NCBI RefSeq assembly: GCF_000337195.1
Contig: NZ_AOID01000021.1
Span: 55,866-119,865, forward strand
Length of the DNA: 64,000 nt
Direction: 5' to 3'
Origin: Natrinema versiforme JCM 10478
GTDB taxonomy: Archaea > Halobacteriota > Halobacteria > Halobacteriales > Natrialbaceae
Shown here one piece after another: positions 8,624 through 16,853 of this stretch. A program made the position numbers and the translations under genes. Positions within the stretch are counted from its first letter, which is position 1. Every line of letters starts with the position of its first letter. The notes below the pieces were generated by a model. The model had not been told where the DNA came from. It saw nothing but the letters and a program-made list of their open reading frames with translations, and did not search any database.

Positions 8624-9253
8624 TCAGACCGGGCCGATCCCCACGACCCACGCCGCCAGAACGAACAGGCCGATCGCGTAGAGGAGGTCCGCCCACAGCC
8701 ACGACAGCAGGTTCGCGACGTAGATCACGACGACGAACGGAACGCCGAGCAACACGCGGGGCGACTGCCGCCACTCCGCTCGCGACCGATCCCAGAGCGC
8801 GTTCGCGTCGCCGGTGCTCGGAAACGCATGCATGCCGATCGAGAGGCCGAACCAGCCGAGCGCGAGCGCCGTCGCGACCGTCGTGAGAGACGCCGTCCGC
8901 AGTTCGCCGGTCGTCTCGAGGAGGGCGGCGAGGCCGAGGAAAGCGGCGAACGCGACGAGGGTGTTGCCCAGAAACGGCGCGACGCTGACGACGAATGACT
9001 CCCGGTACCGCTCGGGCTGGCCGTGACGGACGTACCCCGGCGGGTCCCCGAACCGGAAGTACGCGACCTCGAGGACGGGAACGCCCACGAGATCGCAGGC
9101 CTGCTTGTGGGCGAACTCGTGGACGACGACGCCGGGGACGGTAAAGAGACGGAACAGCCCCCAGAAGAGCGTGCTGATGCCGACGAGTACCACGGTGAGC
9201 GCGATGACGGCAGCCACGAGCCCGATGGGAGACGCGAGTAGCTCGGCGTTCAC
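8624..9253 (-). CDS. Membrane zinc-metalloprotease-like protein (HEFAH motif)
   Basis: 209 aa. An N-terminal helix ([20 protein letters not shown]) is followed by [19 protein letters not shown], a HExxH zinc motif placed at a membrane segment, then several hydrophobic helices. The arrangement resembles DUF3267 or site-2-protease-like (M50) membrane metalloproteases of archaea. No clear third zinc ligand such as NPDG is seen, so protease activity is inference. The gene sits 40 bp upstream of the HAD hydrolase and may be co-transcribed with it. Confidence 0.7.
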   Translation of the reverse strand: MNAELLASPIGLVAAVIALTVVLVGISTLFWGLFRLFTVPGVVVHEFAHKQACDLVGVPVLEVAYFRFGDPPGYVRHGQPERYRESFVVSVAPFLGNTLVAFAAFLGLAALLETTGELRTASLTTVATALALGWFGLSIGMHAFPSTGDANALWDRSRAEWRQSPRVLLGVPFVVVIYVANLLSWLWADLLYAIGLFVLAAWVVGIGPV

Positions 9254-9342
9254 GTCCGCTGGAATGATTCGAAAGAAGATAATTCATTCGCGCGACCGTC
9301 TCGGCAGCTCTCGGTGAGACCGTCTTGGCGAACCTCGATGAC

Positions 9343-9747
9343 TCACTCCGAAAGCGTGCGAGCCACGTACAGCGTCCCCGAGTCGATCGTCACCCGTTCG
9401 ACCGGCACCGCCGGCTGATCACCGCCCAGTGTCGTAAACAGAAAGTCAGCGTCGGCTTCCCGCGCCGCCTCGAGCGCCGGGCGGTGAAGTTCCGGCGGGA
9501 GGTTCCGTGCGTACACCGCGTCCGCGTCGGCGTAGACCGACGGGTCGGGATCGACGATATCGTCGCGGACGAAGTGGACGTCCTCCGGCACGTCGCGCTC
9601 GTGGACGTCCGTCGCGGTGACGGAAACGCCCCGTTTTACGAGCGCTCGAGCCAGTTCGGTCCGTCGGCCGATCCCGATTTCGACCGCTCGGTCGTACTCG
9701 GTGAGGTACTGACGGAGTGTCTCGAGATTCCGGCGAGAGTGGGCCAC
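9343..9747 (-). CDS. UPF0146 family protein
   Basis: 134 aa from a GTG at 9747. The pattern YDRAVEIGIGRRTELARAL, then VTATDVHERDVP and FVRDDIVDPDPSVYADADAVYARNLPPELHR is the archaeal UPF0146 family, which has a Rossmann fold like SAM-dependent methyltransferases (glycine-rich loop EIGIGR, acidic end of strand 2). Its function is unknown. The longer in-frame extension was rejected because it overlaps the divergent archaemetzincin gene and its residues look random. Only 39 bp separate the two start codons. Confidence 0.82.
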   Translation of the reverse strand: MAHSRRNLETLRQYLTEYDRAVEIGIGRRTELARALVKRGVSVTATDVHERDVPEDVHFVRDDIVDPDPSVYADADAVYARNLPPELHRPALEAAREADADFLFTTLGGDQPAVPVERVTIDSGTLYVARTLSE

Positions 9748-9752
9748 GGCGG

Positions 9753-9762
9753 GACGTTTATG
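9753..9762 (+). promoter_or_regulatory. TATA box for the archaemetzincin gene
   Basis: The element ACGTTTATGC is centred about 29 nt before ATG 9787. It lies inside the 39-bp space between the divergent UPF0146 and archaemetzincin starts. Confidence 0.5.
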
Positions 9763-9786
9763 CCGTCCGCGGCCATAGCCCTTGCC

Positions 9787-10308
9787 ATGCTCGTCGATAT
9801 CGTGCCGGTCGGCAACGTCCCCGCAGCGGTCAAGCGGGCGGCCTCTACCGCGTTGCGATCGGTCTACGACTGCGACGTGTCGATCAACGACTCGCAGTCG
9901 GTCCCCAACGGAGCTTACGACTCCGATCGAAACCAATACTCAGCGGAGACGTTCATCCAGCTCGCCGAGCGGGTCGGCCGCGGGCAGAAAAACATCGCCA
10001 TCACCCCCCACGACCTCTTCTATCGCCGCCGCAACTACGTCTTCGGGCTCGCCTATCTCGACGGCAGCGGCAGCGTCGTCTCGACCTACCGGCTCCAGAC
10101 CTCGAGCGACGGCGGCTTCTCGAACCAAAGCGCCGCCGACATCTTCGAGGACCGCGTCCGCAAGGAGATCGTCCACGAGATCGGCCACACCTACGGCCTC
10201 GAGCACTGCGATAACAACCGCTGTGTCATGAACTTCTCGCCGACCGTTCGCGAAGTCGATATCAAGGAAGAGAACCTCTGTGGGAGCTGTCAACGACTGA
10301 TTAGCTGA
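9787..10308 (+). CDS. amzA: Archaemetzincin zinc metalloprotease
   Basis: 173 aa. The zinc site HEIGHTYGLEHC matches the archaemetzincin consensus HExxHxxGxxHC, and the following Cys-rich part CVMNFS ... NLCGSC supplies the extra structural zinc site of the family. The N-terminus MLVDIVPVGNVPA is typical. These are small cytoplasmic metalloproteases whose physiological substrates are not established. The start is ATG 9787, just after the TATA-like element. The gene converges with ABCE1, with a hairpin in the 75-bp gap. Confidence 0.93.
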   Translation: MLVDIVPVGNVPAAVKRAASTALRSVYDCDVSINDSQSVPNGAYDSDRNQYSAETFIQLAERVGRGQKNIAITPHDLFYRRRNYVFGLAYLDGSGSVVSTYRLQTSSDGGFSNQSAADIFEDRVRKEIVHEIGHTYGLEHCDNNRCVMNFSPTVREVDIKEENLCGSCQRLIS

Positions 10309-10334
10309 ATCCCGTTTTTCGCTTCGAATCGATA

Positions 10335-10356
10335 CCGAGGAAATACCGATCCTCGG
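10335..10356. terminator. Hairpin between convergent amzA and ABCE1 genes
   Basis: CCGAGGA (10335-10341) and TCCTCGG (10350-10356) form a perfect 7-bp stem with an 8-nt loop. A T-run (CCCGTTTTTCGC, 10311-10322) follows the amzA stop directly. Together these may end transcription from both sides; archaeal terminators rely mainly on the T-run, so the hairpin role is inference. Confidence 0.4.
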
Positions 10357-10383
10357 AAGTCTCAAGCGCCTCGAGTCGGCGAC

Positions 10384-12198
10384 TTACGGCGCGTAGTAGT
10401 ACTCGCCGTCGCTTTTCTGCTGGCGATCCAGTTGCGACTCGGGCTTGTTGATACGCGGCCGGGAGGTGCGCTCGTCCCGGCGGAAGGTCACGTCCAAGTT
10501 CGCGAGGAACTCGTTCATGCCGTCGCGCATGGACTGGGGCTGGCCGGCACGACCCTGCACGGCGGGTTCGCCGTCGAAGACCATCAGCCGGTCGGCAAGC
10601 AGGTCCATCATGTAGATGTCGTGGTCGATGACCAGCACGGTGGCGTCTTGCTGTTCGGCGTAGCGCCGAATCGCCTTCGTGGCCTGAACCCGCTGTTCGA
10701 CGTCGAGGTGGGCCGACGGCTCGTCGAGCAGGTAGAGATCCGCCGAATCGGAGAGACAGGCCGCGATGGCGACCCGCTGGCGCTCCCCGCCGGAGAGATC
10801 CGAGAGGTTCTGCTCCATGATCCGCTCGAGTTGGAGCGGTTGGGCGATCTCGGTGTTCCAGTACGAGGAGCCGAACTGGTCGGTGATCGAGGAGAGGAAG
10901 GCGTCGACCCGCATGTGCTGGTCGATGGTGACGTACTGCGGTTTGTAGGAAATATCGAGGTCGAGATCGGCGTCGCCTTCGTCGGGCGTGAGATTCCCGG
11001 TCAGCAGCTTCGCGAACGTCGACTTCCCGATCCCGTTCGGCCCAACGATCCCCAGCACCTCGTTCTCGCGGATCGTCCCGCCCTCGATCTCGAGGCTGAA
11101 CTCGCCGTCGCCGTAGCTCTTGGTGAGATCGGGGTACTCAACGAGCGCGTCGGCGTGGCTCGCGGCTCGCGGGGCGTGTTCCTCGAACTCGATCGGGTTC
11201 GGTCGGATCCGCATGTTCTCGTTGTCGAGGTACCCCGAGAGGTACTCGTTGATCCCGTTGCGGACCGATTTCGGCGAGGTGATGACACCGTAGGCACCCG
11301 GCTCACCGTAGGCGACGTGAAGCGTGTCCGCGAGCAGGTCCAGAATCGCGAGGTCGTGTTCGACGACGAGGACCGACTTGTCTTCCTCCTCGGCGAGTTC
11401 GCGGATCAGTCGTGCCGCGGTCACGCGCTGGCCGATGTCCAAATACGGCGTGACCTCGTCGAGGAAGTAGAAGTCCGTGTCTCGAGCCAGCGTCGCCGCG
11501 ATGGCGACCCGCTGGAGCTCCCCGCCCGAGAGGTCGTCGATCGACTGGTCCATGACGGGACCGATTGAGAGCCGCTCGACCAGGTGGTCCAACGCGCCGC
11601 GCTCGTCGGTCCGCTCGAGCAGTTGGCGGGTATTCCCGTCAAACTGATTCGGAATCTGATCGACGTACTGGGGCTTCTGTGCGATGGTGATGTCGCCATC
11701 TCGCACGTCGGCGATGTAATCTTGAAGTTCGGTCCCGCGGTAGGCCTCGAGGACCTCGTCCCAGCCCGGCGACTCCTCGTGGCGGCCGAGGTTCGGCTCG
11801 AGTTCGCCCGCGAGGATGCGCACGGCGGTCGTTTTCCCGATTCCGTTCGGGCCGAGGATCCCGGTGACCTGGCCCTCCTGTGGCGCGGGGAGCCCGTACA
11901 GCGAGAAGGCGTTCTCGCCGTAGCGGTGGACCGGCTCGTCTTGAAGTTCCTGGGGCAGGTTGATGATCTCGATGGCGTCGAAGGGACACTTCTCGACGCA
12001 GATCCCACAGCTTTCGCCCAGACAGATCTCCTCGGAGATGTGGATCTGCTCTGGCTGGCCCTCAGCGGCTTCCTCGCCGCGGAGGGGGATACACTCCTTG
12101 CCCGTCCGATTCGGCGGACAGTAGTTCTTGCACTCGTAGCTACACCGATCCGGCTGGCACCGGTCTAAGTCTACGACGGCGATGCTGTCGTCGGCCAT
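10384..12198 (-). CDS. ABCE1/Rli1 ribosome-recycling ATPase
   Basis: 604 aa. The N-terminal domain holds two [4Fe-4S] clusters: CQPDRCSYECKNYCP followed by KECIPL, and CLGESCGICVEKCPF. Two ABC ATPase domains follow, with Walker A loops GPNGIGKTTAV and GPNGIGKSTFA, signature motifs DLSGGELQRVAIA and DLSGGERQRVAIA, and Walker B regions FYFLDEVTPYLD and LYLLDEPSAHLD. ABCE1 splits ribosomal subunits after termination and is essential in archaea. In the first Walker B the usual DEP is DEV; the hinge and C-terminal region are normal. The gene begins one base after the stop of the EMC6-like gene, so the two are almost certainly co-transcribed. Confidence 0.97.
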   Translation of the reverse strand: MADDSIAVVDLDRCQPDRCSYECKNYCPPNRTGKECIPLRGEEAAEGQPEQIHISEEICLGESCGICVEKCPFDAIEIINLPQELQDEPVHRYGENAFSLYGLPAPQEGQVTGILGPNGIGKTTAVRILAGELEPNLGRHEESPGWDEVLEAYRGTELQDYIADVRDGDITIAQKPQYVDQIPNQFDGNTRQLLERTDERGALDHLVERLSIGPVMDQSIDDLSGGELQRVAIAATLARDTDFYFLDEVTPYLDIGQRVTAARLIRELAEEEDKSVLVVEHDLAILDLLADTLHVAYGEPGAYGVITSPKSVRNGINEYLSGYLDNENMRIRPNPIEFEEHAPRAASHADALVEYPDLTKSYGDGEFSLEIEGGTIRENEVLGIVGPNGIGKSTFAKLLTGNLTPDEGDADLDLDISYKPQYVTIDQHMRVDAFLSSITDQFGSSYWNTEIAQPLQLERIMEQNLSDLSGGERQRVAIAACLSDSADLYLLDEPSAHLDVEQRVQATKAIRRYAEQQDATVLVIDHDIYMMDLLADRLMVFDGEPAVQGRAGQPQSMRDGMNEFLANLDVTFRRDERTSRPRINKPESQLDRQQKSDGEYYYAP

Positions 12199-12199
12199 G

Positions 12200-12517
12200 T
12201 TAGCCCGAGACCTCCGCGGTGAGCAGGATTCCCCACGTCACGAACCAGAGCGCGAAGGTCATGAACGCGATGAACAGGTAGTGTTTCGCCCCGAACTCGT
12301 CGTCGCCGTAGATCCCCGAGGCGTTGATGAGGACGTACTGGACGAGGATCGCGCCGAGGACGAACGCGAGCGCCTGCGTGTTCTGGGCCGCCGCGTCGGA
12401 TAGGCCGACCCAGGTCGCAGACGCCAGCGCCGCACCGACGCCCAGCAGCGCCGACAACGCCGTCACGCTGACCGAGCGAATGTGCTTTCGCCGGTCGCTG
12501 ATCGATTCGGTCGACAT
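12200..12517 (-). CDS. EMC6-like small membrane protein
   Basis: 105 aa with three transmembrane helices: SVSVTALSALLGVGAALASA, QALAFVLGAILVQYVLINASG and YLFIAFMTFALWFVTWGILL. The 3-TM layout and length match the archaeal EMC6-like family, related to subunit 6 of the eukaryotic ER membrane protein complex, which helps insert membrane proteins. ATG 12517 (MSTESISDRRKHIRS) is the start; the longer frame upstream is unlikely. It ends one base before ABCE1 begins, linking a putative membrane-insertion factor to a translation-recycling factor. Confidence 0.75.
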   Translation of the reverse strand: MSTESISDRRKHIRSVSVTALSALLGVGAALASATWVGLSDAAAQNTQALAFVLGAILVQYVLINASGIYGDDEFGAKHYLFIAFMTFALWFVTWGILLTAEVSG

Positions 12518-12629
12518 ACCGTGAATTCTGTTATCAGCCGTGAAAAGGCGTTCGCATTTAGGGTTGACTGCGCGATCTCTTCTGTTCGATTTCACAGGCG
12601 CAACGGTGACTCACTCCAATCCAGTTATC

Positions 12630-13691
12630 TTATGCAGGAAGGGAAAACGTGACCTCGACCGGGGTTTTGCCCTGATAATCTGGATGGTCTAAATCAGTAT
12701 ACAGGACAAGCGTGACTGTTTTTCCGCTCATATCATGCTCGGAAGACCACTGTCTCTCTTCGTAGAACCGTTTCAGCTCAACTGTCGCATTCTCACTAGA
12801 TTCTATCGTCGCCTGCTCATCCAAATCGTATCTTTGGGCTTCTGGACCGACCAAGAGGCGTCCATCACGGTTTAGACTTCCGTCACTACCTCCGCCTGTT
12901 ATCTGAACCTCGTCCCCGTCTGGATCCCAGCCTCTAGCTGTCTTTTCGAGGTAATCGGCATCGCCGGCCTCGCTTATCGATATACCCGTTATCGTCACGT
13001 CGGATCCCCCATTAGTGATGTCAAACTGTACTTCACTGTCGACCTGCCTTCCCAACCCGTCAGGAGATCGACTTTCCGGCGATCCGTCGACGAGCTCGAG
13101 GTCGATAGTCGGGTCCGTGATCGGAATTGGGTCCTCACTCGCAGGCCCATCGCCACTATTTCCATCATCCATACAGTCAAACCAGATCCCTTCTGCTGTG
13201 TAAGTTGCTTCTCTTACCGAAATAGTGGACCCTGATCCATCTATCACGAGTGTTACTTCCGTATCATCTGCTGAACCGCTGCCAGGCCCACATTCAAGTT
13301 CGACTGATTGCGGCTGATCGGTTGAGTCAAGTCCTGAAAAATCATTGTTATTTGCAACCTTCAGAATTGAATTGTCAGCTCCATCCACTGACTTGACTTT
13401 GACCGTTACATCATCGAAAGATGTGTCGGCGTTGTTCTCTAATGTGATTATATCTGAGTTCTGATATCGGTAACAAAAGGACCCGGAACGTGTATCAATA
13501 CAGTCTCGATAAATGTCATCCTTAGACTCAATTTCGTCAATCCCAAGATATGCGGTTGCTGGCGTTTCGGCTGCATTGACCTGTACTGCTCTGTCAGCGG
13601 TCAGCGACGTTATCCCGAATGCCGGTCCAAGCACTGCTACTGTCCCGAGCAACACGAACACGACCCCAAGTTTTGTGAATGTGTTCGTCAT
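12630..13691 (-). CDS. Secreted Cys-containing protein, DUF1102/TasA-like signal and N-terminus
   Basis: 353 aa from ATG 13691 (MTNTFTKLGVVFVLLGTVAV). An N-terminal hydrophobic segment is followed by DRAVQVNAAETPATAYLGI, which resembles ERTVSVTTAGDDSAFLGI in the Tat protein at 14984. The body is rich in Asp, Ser, Thr and Gly with beta-strand patterning and five or so cysteines (DCIDTRSGSFC, ELEC, WFDC), unusual for a haloarchaeon and suggesting disulfides outside the cell. No C-terminal anchor is seen. The DNA is AT-richer than its neighbours. Its ATG overlaps the stop of the upstream DUF7344-like gene by 4 bp. A surface or fibre component is inference. Confidence 0.7.
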   Translation of the reverse strand: MTNTFTKLGVVFVLLGTVAVLGPAFGITSLTADRAVQVNAAETPATAYLGIDEIESKDDIYRDCIDTRSGSFCYRYQNSDIITLENNADTSFDDVTVKVKSVDGADNSILKVANNNDFSGLDSTDQPQSVELECGPGSGSADDTEVTLVIDGSGSTISVREATYTAEGIWFDCMDDGNSGDGPASEDPIPITDPTIDLELVDGSPESRSPDGLGRQVDSEVQFDITNGGSDVTITGISISEAGDADYLEKTARGWDPDGDEVQITGGGSDGSLNRDGRLLVGPEAQRYDLDEQATIESSENATVELKRFYEERQWSSEHDMSGKTVTLVLYTDLDHPDYQGKTPVEVTFSLPA

Positions 13692-14260
13692 GGTGGTCGT
13701 TCCATCTCCCCGAGTCGCATCCGTCGATTCTGGACCACATGGATGGCCGCGGAGACGGCAAATAGCGAAAACACTAGCGTCGTCCACCCTAGCTCAGGCA
13801 CTGTCTCTGTCGGAACCACTTCAAGCCACAAGCCACCTATCACGACCGCGCCGACGGCGGTCAGCCCCAAGTAGTAGATGCCCCAAGAAACCGAATTGCC
13901 GGGGACGATGTCGAGATAGACATCTAACTCGGCCGCCTCGTCAGTGAGTTCGATTGTCCGGTCGTCGAACTTGATTATATCCGCACGCTCAAGTGTGGGC
14001 AAATGTGTCTGCTGTAACGAGGTGTACACTCGTTTTCGTTCCGCAGAGGTGATTGCTTCGACCTCCTTGTCGAGTTCCCAAGCGGCGACGTGTTCGGCGA
14101 GGTCACCCAGCGTAACTGGATTGTCCTCTTGCTTGCAGTAGTGTATGGTGTAGCGGCGGCGCTGGTTGCTCAACAGATCGAAAATTTCGCCTTCCCGCGA
14201 CTGATCGTTCTGACCTGTCGTCCCCGCCGTACTCGGTTTGCTCTCGCTGGTCGTCGCCAT
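13688..14260 (-). CDS. DUF7344-type winged-helix protein with two transmembrane helices
   Basis: 190 aa from ATG 14260. Residues around EIFDLLSNQRRRYTIHYC, TLGDLAEHVAAWE, RKRVYTSLQQTHLPTLERADII and FDDRTIELT form the ArsR-like winged-helix domain frequent in haloarchaea as DUF7344. The C-terminus adds two helices, WGIYYLGLTAVGAVVIGGLW and TTLVFSLFAVSAAIHVV, so the regulator is probably tethered to the membrane. Translational coupling (ATGA at 13688-13691) to the secreted protein downstream suggests it controls or senses that surface product. Confidence 0.8.
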   Translation of the reverse strand: MATTSESKPSTAGTTGQNDQSREGEIFDLLSNQRRRYTIHYCKQEDNPVTLGDLAEHVAAWELDKEVEAITSAERKRVYTSLQQTHLPTLERADIIKFDDRTIELTDEAAELDVYLDIVPGNSVSWGIYYLGLTAVGAVVIGGLWLEVVPTETVPELGWTTLVFSLFAVSAAIHVVQNRRMRLGEMERPP

Positions 14261-14557
14261 CTCCCTATTCAGTTGATTATCGGTGCTGTTGATATATAAC
14301 GCTTGTTGCCGGCTGAAACGTTTGTTCGAGACCGATTTCCGAAGGTTATGGTGGGAATTTACGGAGACAAAACTGAATCGGCCAGTGAGTGATGTAATCG
14401 CTACCAAACCGATTAATTATACTGCGTTCCTTCTCGCACGATGGAAGTCCGCTCGTATCTCACAAGAAAGCCCACTTCGAAAGGGGAACCCGAGGGACCG
14501 AAACAAGTCCGATACCGCACGTTACCATCCCTATTCACACTGGATCGTAATCTCGTG

Positions 14558-14813
14558 CTAGAGTTCGATGGAGATATCGCCGTTCTGGTTTTCGATAGCG
14601 CACGTGAGAACTGCGTTGTCCGTTTTTGGTTTCCAATCGGGGCGGCACAGTGGAACTCGGCTTCAACAGATGCGCTGTCGACTGCGATTGACACCCAGTT
14701 CTCGAGGGACAGAGAGCGATTCTCATCAGTTGCCGTTTCGACATTGACTCCTCGAGGACAGTAGTCGACCGGTTCACGGTATTGGAGCCAATTATATCAT
14801 GGTACTTGTTCAT
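14558..14813 (-). pseudogene. Possible broken small gene with two frameshifts
   Basis: Three minus-strand frames can be chained into one acidic protein: MNKYHDIIGSNTVN from ATG 14813, then REPVDYCPRGVNVETATDEN and VSIAVDSASVEAEFHCAAP in a second frame, then DNAVLTCAIENQNGDISIEL ending with a TAG at 14558. The joined product, with two cysteine-containing stretches and an acidic end, looks more like a haloarchaeal protein than any uninterrupted frame here. I do not recognise the family. Shifts would fall near 14780 and 14645. The plus-strand ORF 14441-14764 over the same DNA has no better support. Confidence 0.3.
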
Positions 14814-14834
14814 CCTGAGACTTGGAATCAGGCG

Positions 14835-14870
14835 TTCAAGACCGGCTTGAACGACCGTATGGCCGGTCTT
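14835..14870. repeat. Overlapping palindromes upstream of the Tat-exported gene
   Basis: TTCAAG (14835-14840) and CTTGAA (14846-14851) frame a 17-bp palindrome with a 5-nt centre; AAGACCGGC (14838-14846) and GCCGGTCTT (14862-14870) form a second, perfect 9-bp inverted repeat that shares its left arm. They lie in the divergent intergenic region 114 bp before the start at 14984. The second could fold as a terminator hairpin for the broken gene or serve as an operator; the nested design would allow two exclusive structures. Confidence 0.5.
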
Positions 14871-14983
14871 TCTGTGGTTCCGGTTACTCAATACAAAGGG
14901 GGAGGGGTTTGTGGATGTGAGTAGGAACTGCGCTCCGGTACCCGCTACAGGCCGTGCTGGGGCGTAGACTGGAAACAATAACC

Positions 14984-15532
14984 ATGAGAATGAATCGACG
15001 CAACGTATTAGTTGGATTGGGTACGATTGTCGCAGGCGGCGGAGCAGCGCTCGGAACGGGCGCGTTTAGCAGTGTAGAGGCAGAAAGAACCGTCAGTGTG
15101 ACGACTGCTGGTGATGATAGCGCCTTCCTTGGCATTAGTGGAAATAGCGATTATGTTCAAGACGGAGATAGTAATACCAGTGAGTTTGTCATTGATCTTG
15201 GCTCATATGGAGATCAAGAAGGAGATGGGTTCAATGAAAACGCGAAAACAGTTCTAAATGACGTTCTCACCATCACTAACCAGGGTTCGGATGATAGTAT
15301 AACGATTGGATTCGCTGAGAGTATAGATGGGTCCTCCAGTAATGAACAAACAATCGGTGTGAGTGGGGTAGGGGATGTTACTTTCTCAGTGCCTAGTGAT
15401 AGTAATACGTTAGCTGCGGCTACTGGAAGCAACTCTACTGATTCTTCTGTGAAGGTCAAGATCACCGTTGACACTTCTGTATCTGACCCTAGTGATGATG
15501 GAAGTATTGTAATTGTTGCTGATAGCTCGTAG
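14984..15532 (+). CDS. Tat-exported DUF1102-like surface protein
   Basis: 182 aa. The N-terminus MRMNRRNVLVGLGTIVAGGG has the twin-arginine pattern followed by a hydrophobic stretch and a likely cleavage near GTGAFSSVEA. ERTVSVTTAGDDSAFLGI is the hallmark start of the haloarchaeal DUF1102 family. The rest is a Ser/Asp/Thr/Gly-rich beta protein without a C-terminal anchor. Codons often end in A or T, unlike most of the window, suggesting transfer or fast change. It heads a plus-strand run with the CARDB-like protein, a signal peptidase and a DUF5305 protein. A role as a secreted fibre subunit comparable to TasA is inference from context. Confidence 0.78.
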   Translation: MRMNRRNVLVGLGTIVAGGGAALGTGAFSSVEAERTVSVTTAGDDSAFLGISGNSDYVQDGDSNTSEFVIDLGSYGDQEGDGFNENAKTVLNDVLTITNQGSDDSITIGFAESIDGSSSNEQTIGVSGVGDVTFSVPSDSNTLAAATGSNSTDSSVKVKITVDTSVSDPSDDGSIVIVADSS

Positions 15533-15599
15533 CCGTTGGAAATTGACATTCATAATCGAATGAGAAATACAGGTATCTGACTGTTCCAAGCACATTTGA

Positions 15600-16754
15600 A
15601 TGCTATCTCCCAAAATTCTATCTGCTGCTGCTACAATCTGCTTTCTCTTTGCGTTTGCAGCTCCGACTGTAGCGCTCACACTTGGTGAGGATTCCACGAG
15701 TAACGATGTTGTCCTGGAGCCGGTCGACGCCGGCTACGCGACCCTCGAGGACGGTGAACTCGTCCTCGAGTTTGCGGCGCTAAACGACCACGCAGAGACG
15801 ACGTTCGCCGAGGTGTTCACAGTCGAGGTGGGTGAAAACGTCGATGACGTTGAGGCCATATGGATCGATCACGATATCGAAGGCGTGACCTTCTATGCTG
15901 ACGGTGCTGCGATTACGAACGACTCGCGGCTCGCCCTCACCGCTGGTGACACTGAGACTGTTGGCGTGACCGTCGACACTCGGATGGTACAAGAGACTAC
16001 AGAGACGTTCACAATTACGGTACAGTATACCGAGACCGAGACCGATCCGAATCAGTCAGGGGGTACAAGTGGCTCGGTCTCGCCAACGATCGAAGGGACG
16101 AATCTCACTGTCTCGCCGACGACGCTCGAGACCGGCGAAACAACCACAGTGAACGCTACCTACCGAAATCTCGGCGAGACCGAGGCGATAACGCCGCGGC
16201 TGACCGTCGACGGGACCGTCGTCGACCAGCAGTCGATCACCCTCGAGCCGGGAGAGACGAGGACAGTCAGTTTTGAGCGGCAGATGGAGTGGCCCGGAAC
16301 CTACGATGTCGGCATCGCGGGCGTCGGCACCGAATCAGTGACTGTCGAGGGGCCGCCGATCGACATCGTCGACGCGACGATCGACGACGGGGAACTCACG
16401 GCTGGCGAATCGACCGCTATCCGAGCGACGGTCAGGAACCCGACCGACACGGCGGTCGATCGCACGCTCGAGGTCGCGATCGACGGCATCGTCGTCGATA
16501 GCCGGGCCGTCACGATTCCGGCGAACGGCGAGCGAACGGTCGTCTTCGAACGGCAGTTCGACGAGGCGGGGACGTACGAGATCGATGTCAGCGGCGTCGA
16601 TGCGGGGACGGTGACCGTCGACGAGCGGCCGACGCTCTCGATTCGGAACCGGGAACTGTCGGCGGCGACGACGGCGGCGATCGCGCCACCGGCGACGGCG
16701 GGGCTGTTGTTCCTCGCGATGGCTGCGAACCGGCGGTGGGCGTTCGTTCGGTAG
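15600..16754 (+). CDS. Secreted surface protein with CARDB-like repeats and C-terminal membrane anchor
   Basis: 384 aa. A Sec-type signal (LSAAATICFLFAFAAPTVAL) is followed by a DUF1102-like beta domain to about residue 140. Two CARDB/APHP-type repeats follow: LTVSPTTLETGETTTVNATY with TVDGTVVDQQSITLEPGETR, and ATIDDGELTAGESTAIRATV with IDGIVVDSRAVTIPANGER. A hydrophobic segment (APPATAGLLFLAMAANRRW) with a positive end anchors the C-terminus. The 5' part is AT-rich like the preceding gene while the 3' part has normal high GC, so the gene may be a mosaic. It probably displays adhesion or scaffold repeats at the cell surface. Confidence 0.78.
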   Translation: MLSPKILSAAATICFLFAFAAPTVALTLGEDSTSNDVVLEPVDAGYATLEDGELVLEFAALNDHAETTFAEVFTVEVGENVDDVEAIWIDHDIEGVTFYADGAAITNDSRLALTAGDTETVGVTVDTRMVQETTETFTITVQYTETETDPNQSGGTSGSVSPTIEGTNLTVSPTTLETGETTTVNATYRNLGETEAITPRLTVDGTVVDQQSITLEPGETRTVSFERQMEWPGTYDVGIAGVGTESVTVEGPPIDIVDATIDDGELTAGESTAIRATVRNPTDTAVDRTLEVAIDGIVVDSRAVTIPANGERTVVFERQFDEAGTYEIDVSGVDAGTVTVDERPTLSIRNRELSAATTAAIAPPATAGLLFLAMAANRRWAFVR

Positions 16755-16822
16755 TCCTCGTCGCGAATCTCCGCCGATCGTCCGCTCCCACCGTCGCTCT
16801 CGCGAGATTTATACCGACGTAG

Positions 16823-16832
16823 AGATATAATA
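16823..16832 (+). promoter_or_regulatory. TATA box ahead of the signal-peptidase leader ORF
   Basis: GATATAATAC is centred about 26 nt before the ATG at 16854. A second candidate, GATTTATACC, lies at 16806-16815. Confidence 0.5.
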
Positions 16833-16853
16833 CGGACGAACAGTCTCTACACT

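Noticed and set aside
10432..11568. Plus-strand open frame over ABCE1
   Set aside because: Shadow of the ABCE1 gene, with Val/Asp/Arg-rich composition and no domain pattern.
14441..14764. Plus-strand 107-codon ORF in the surface locus
   Set aside because: No signal, domain or promoter support; the minus-strand chain of frames reads more like a protein, although that is also broken.
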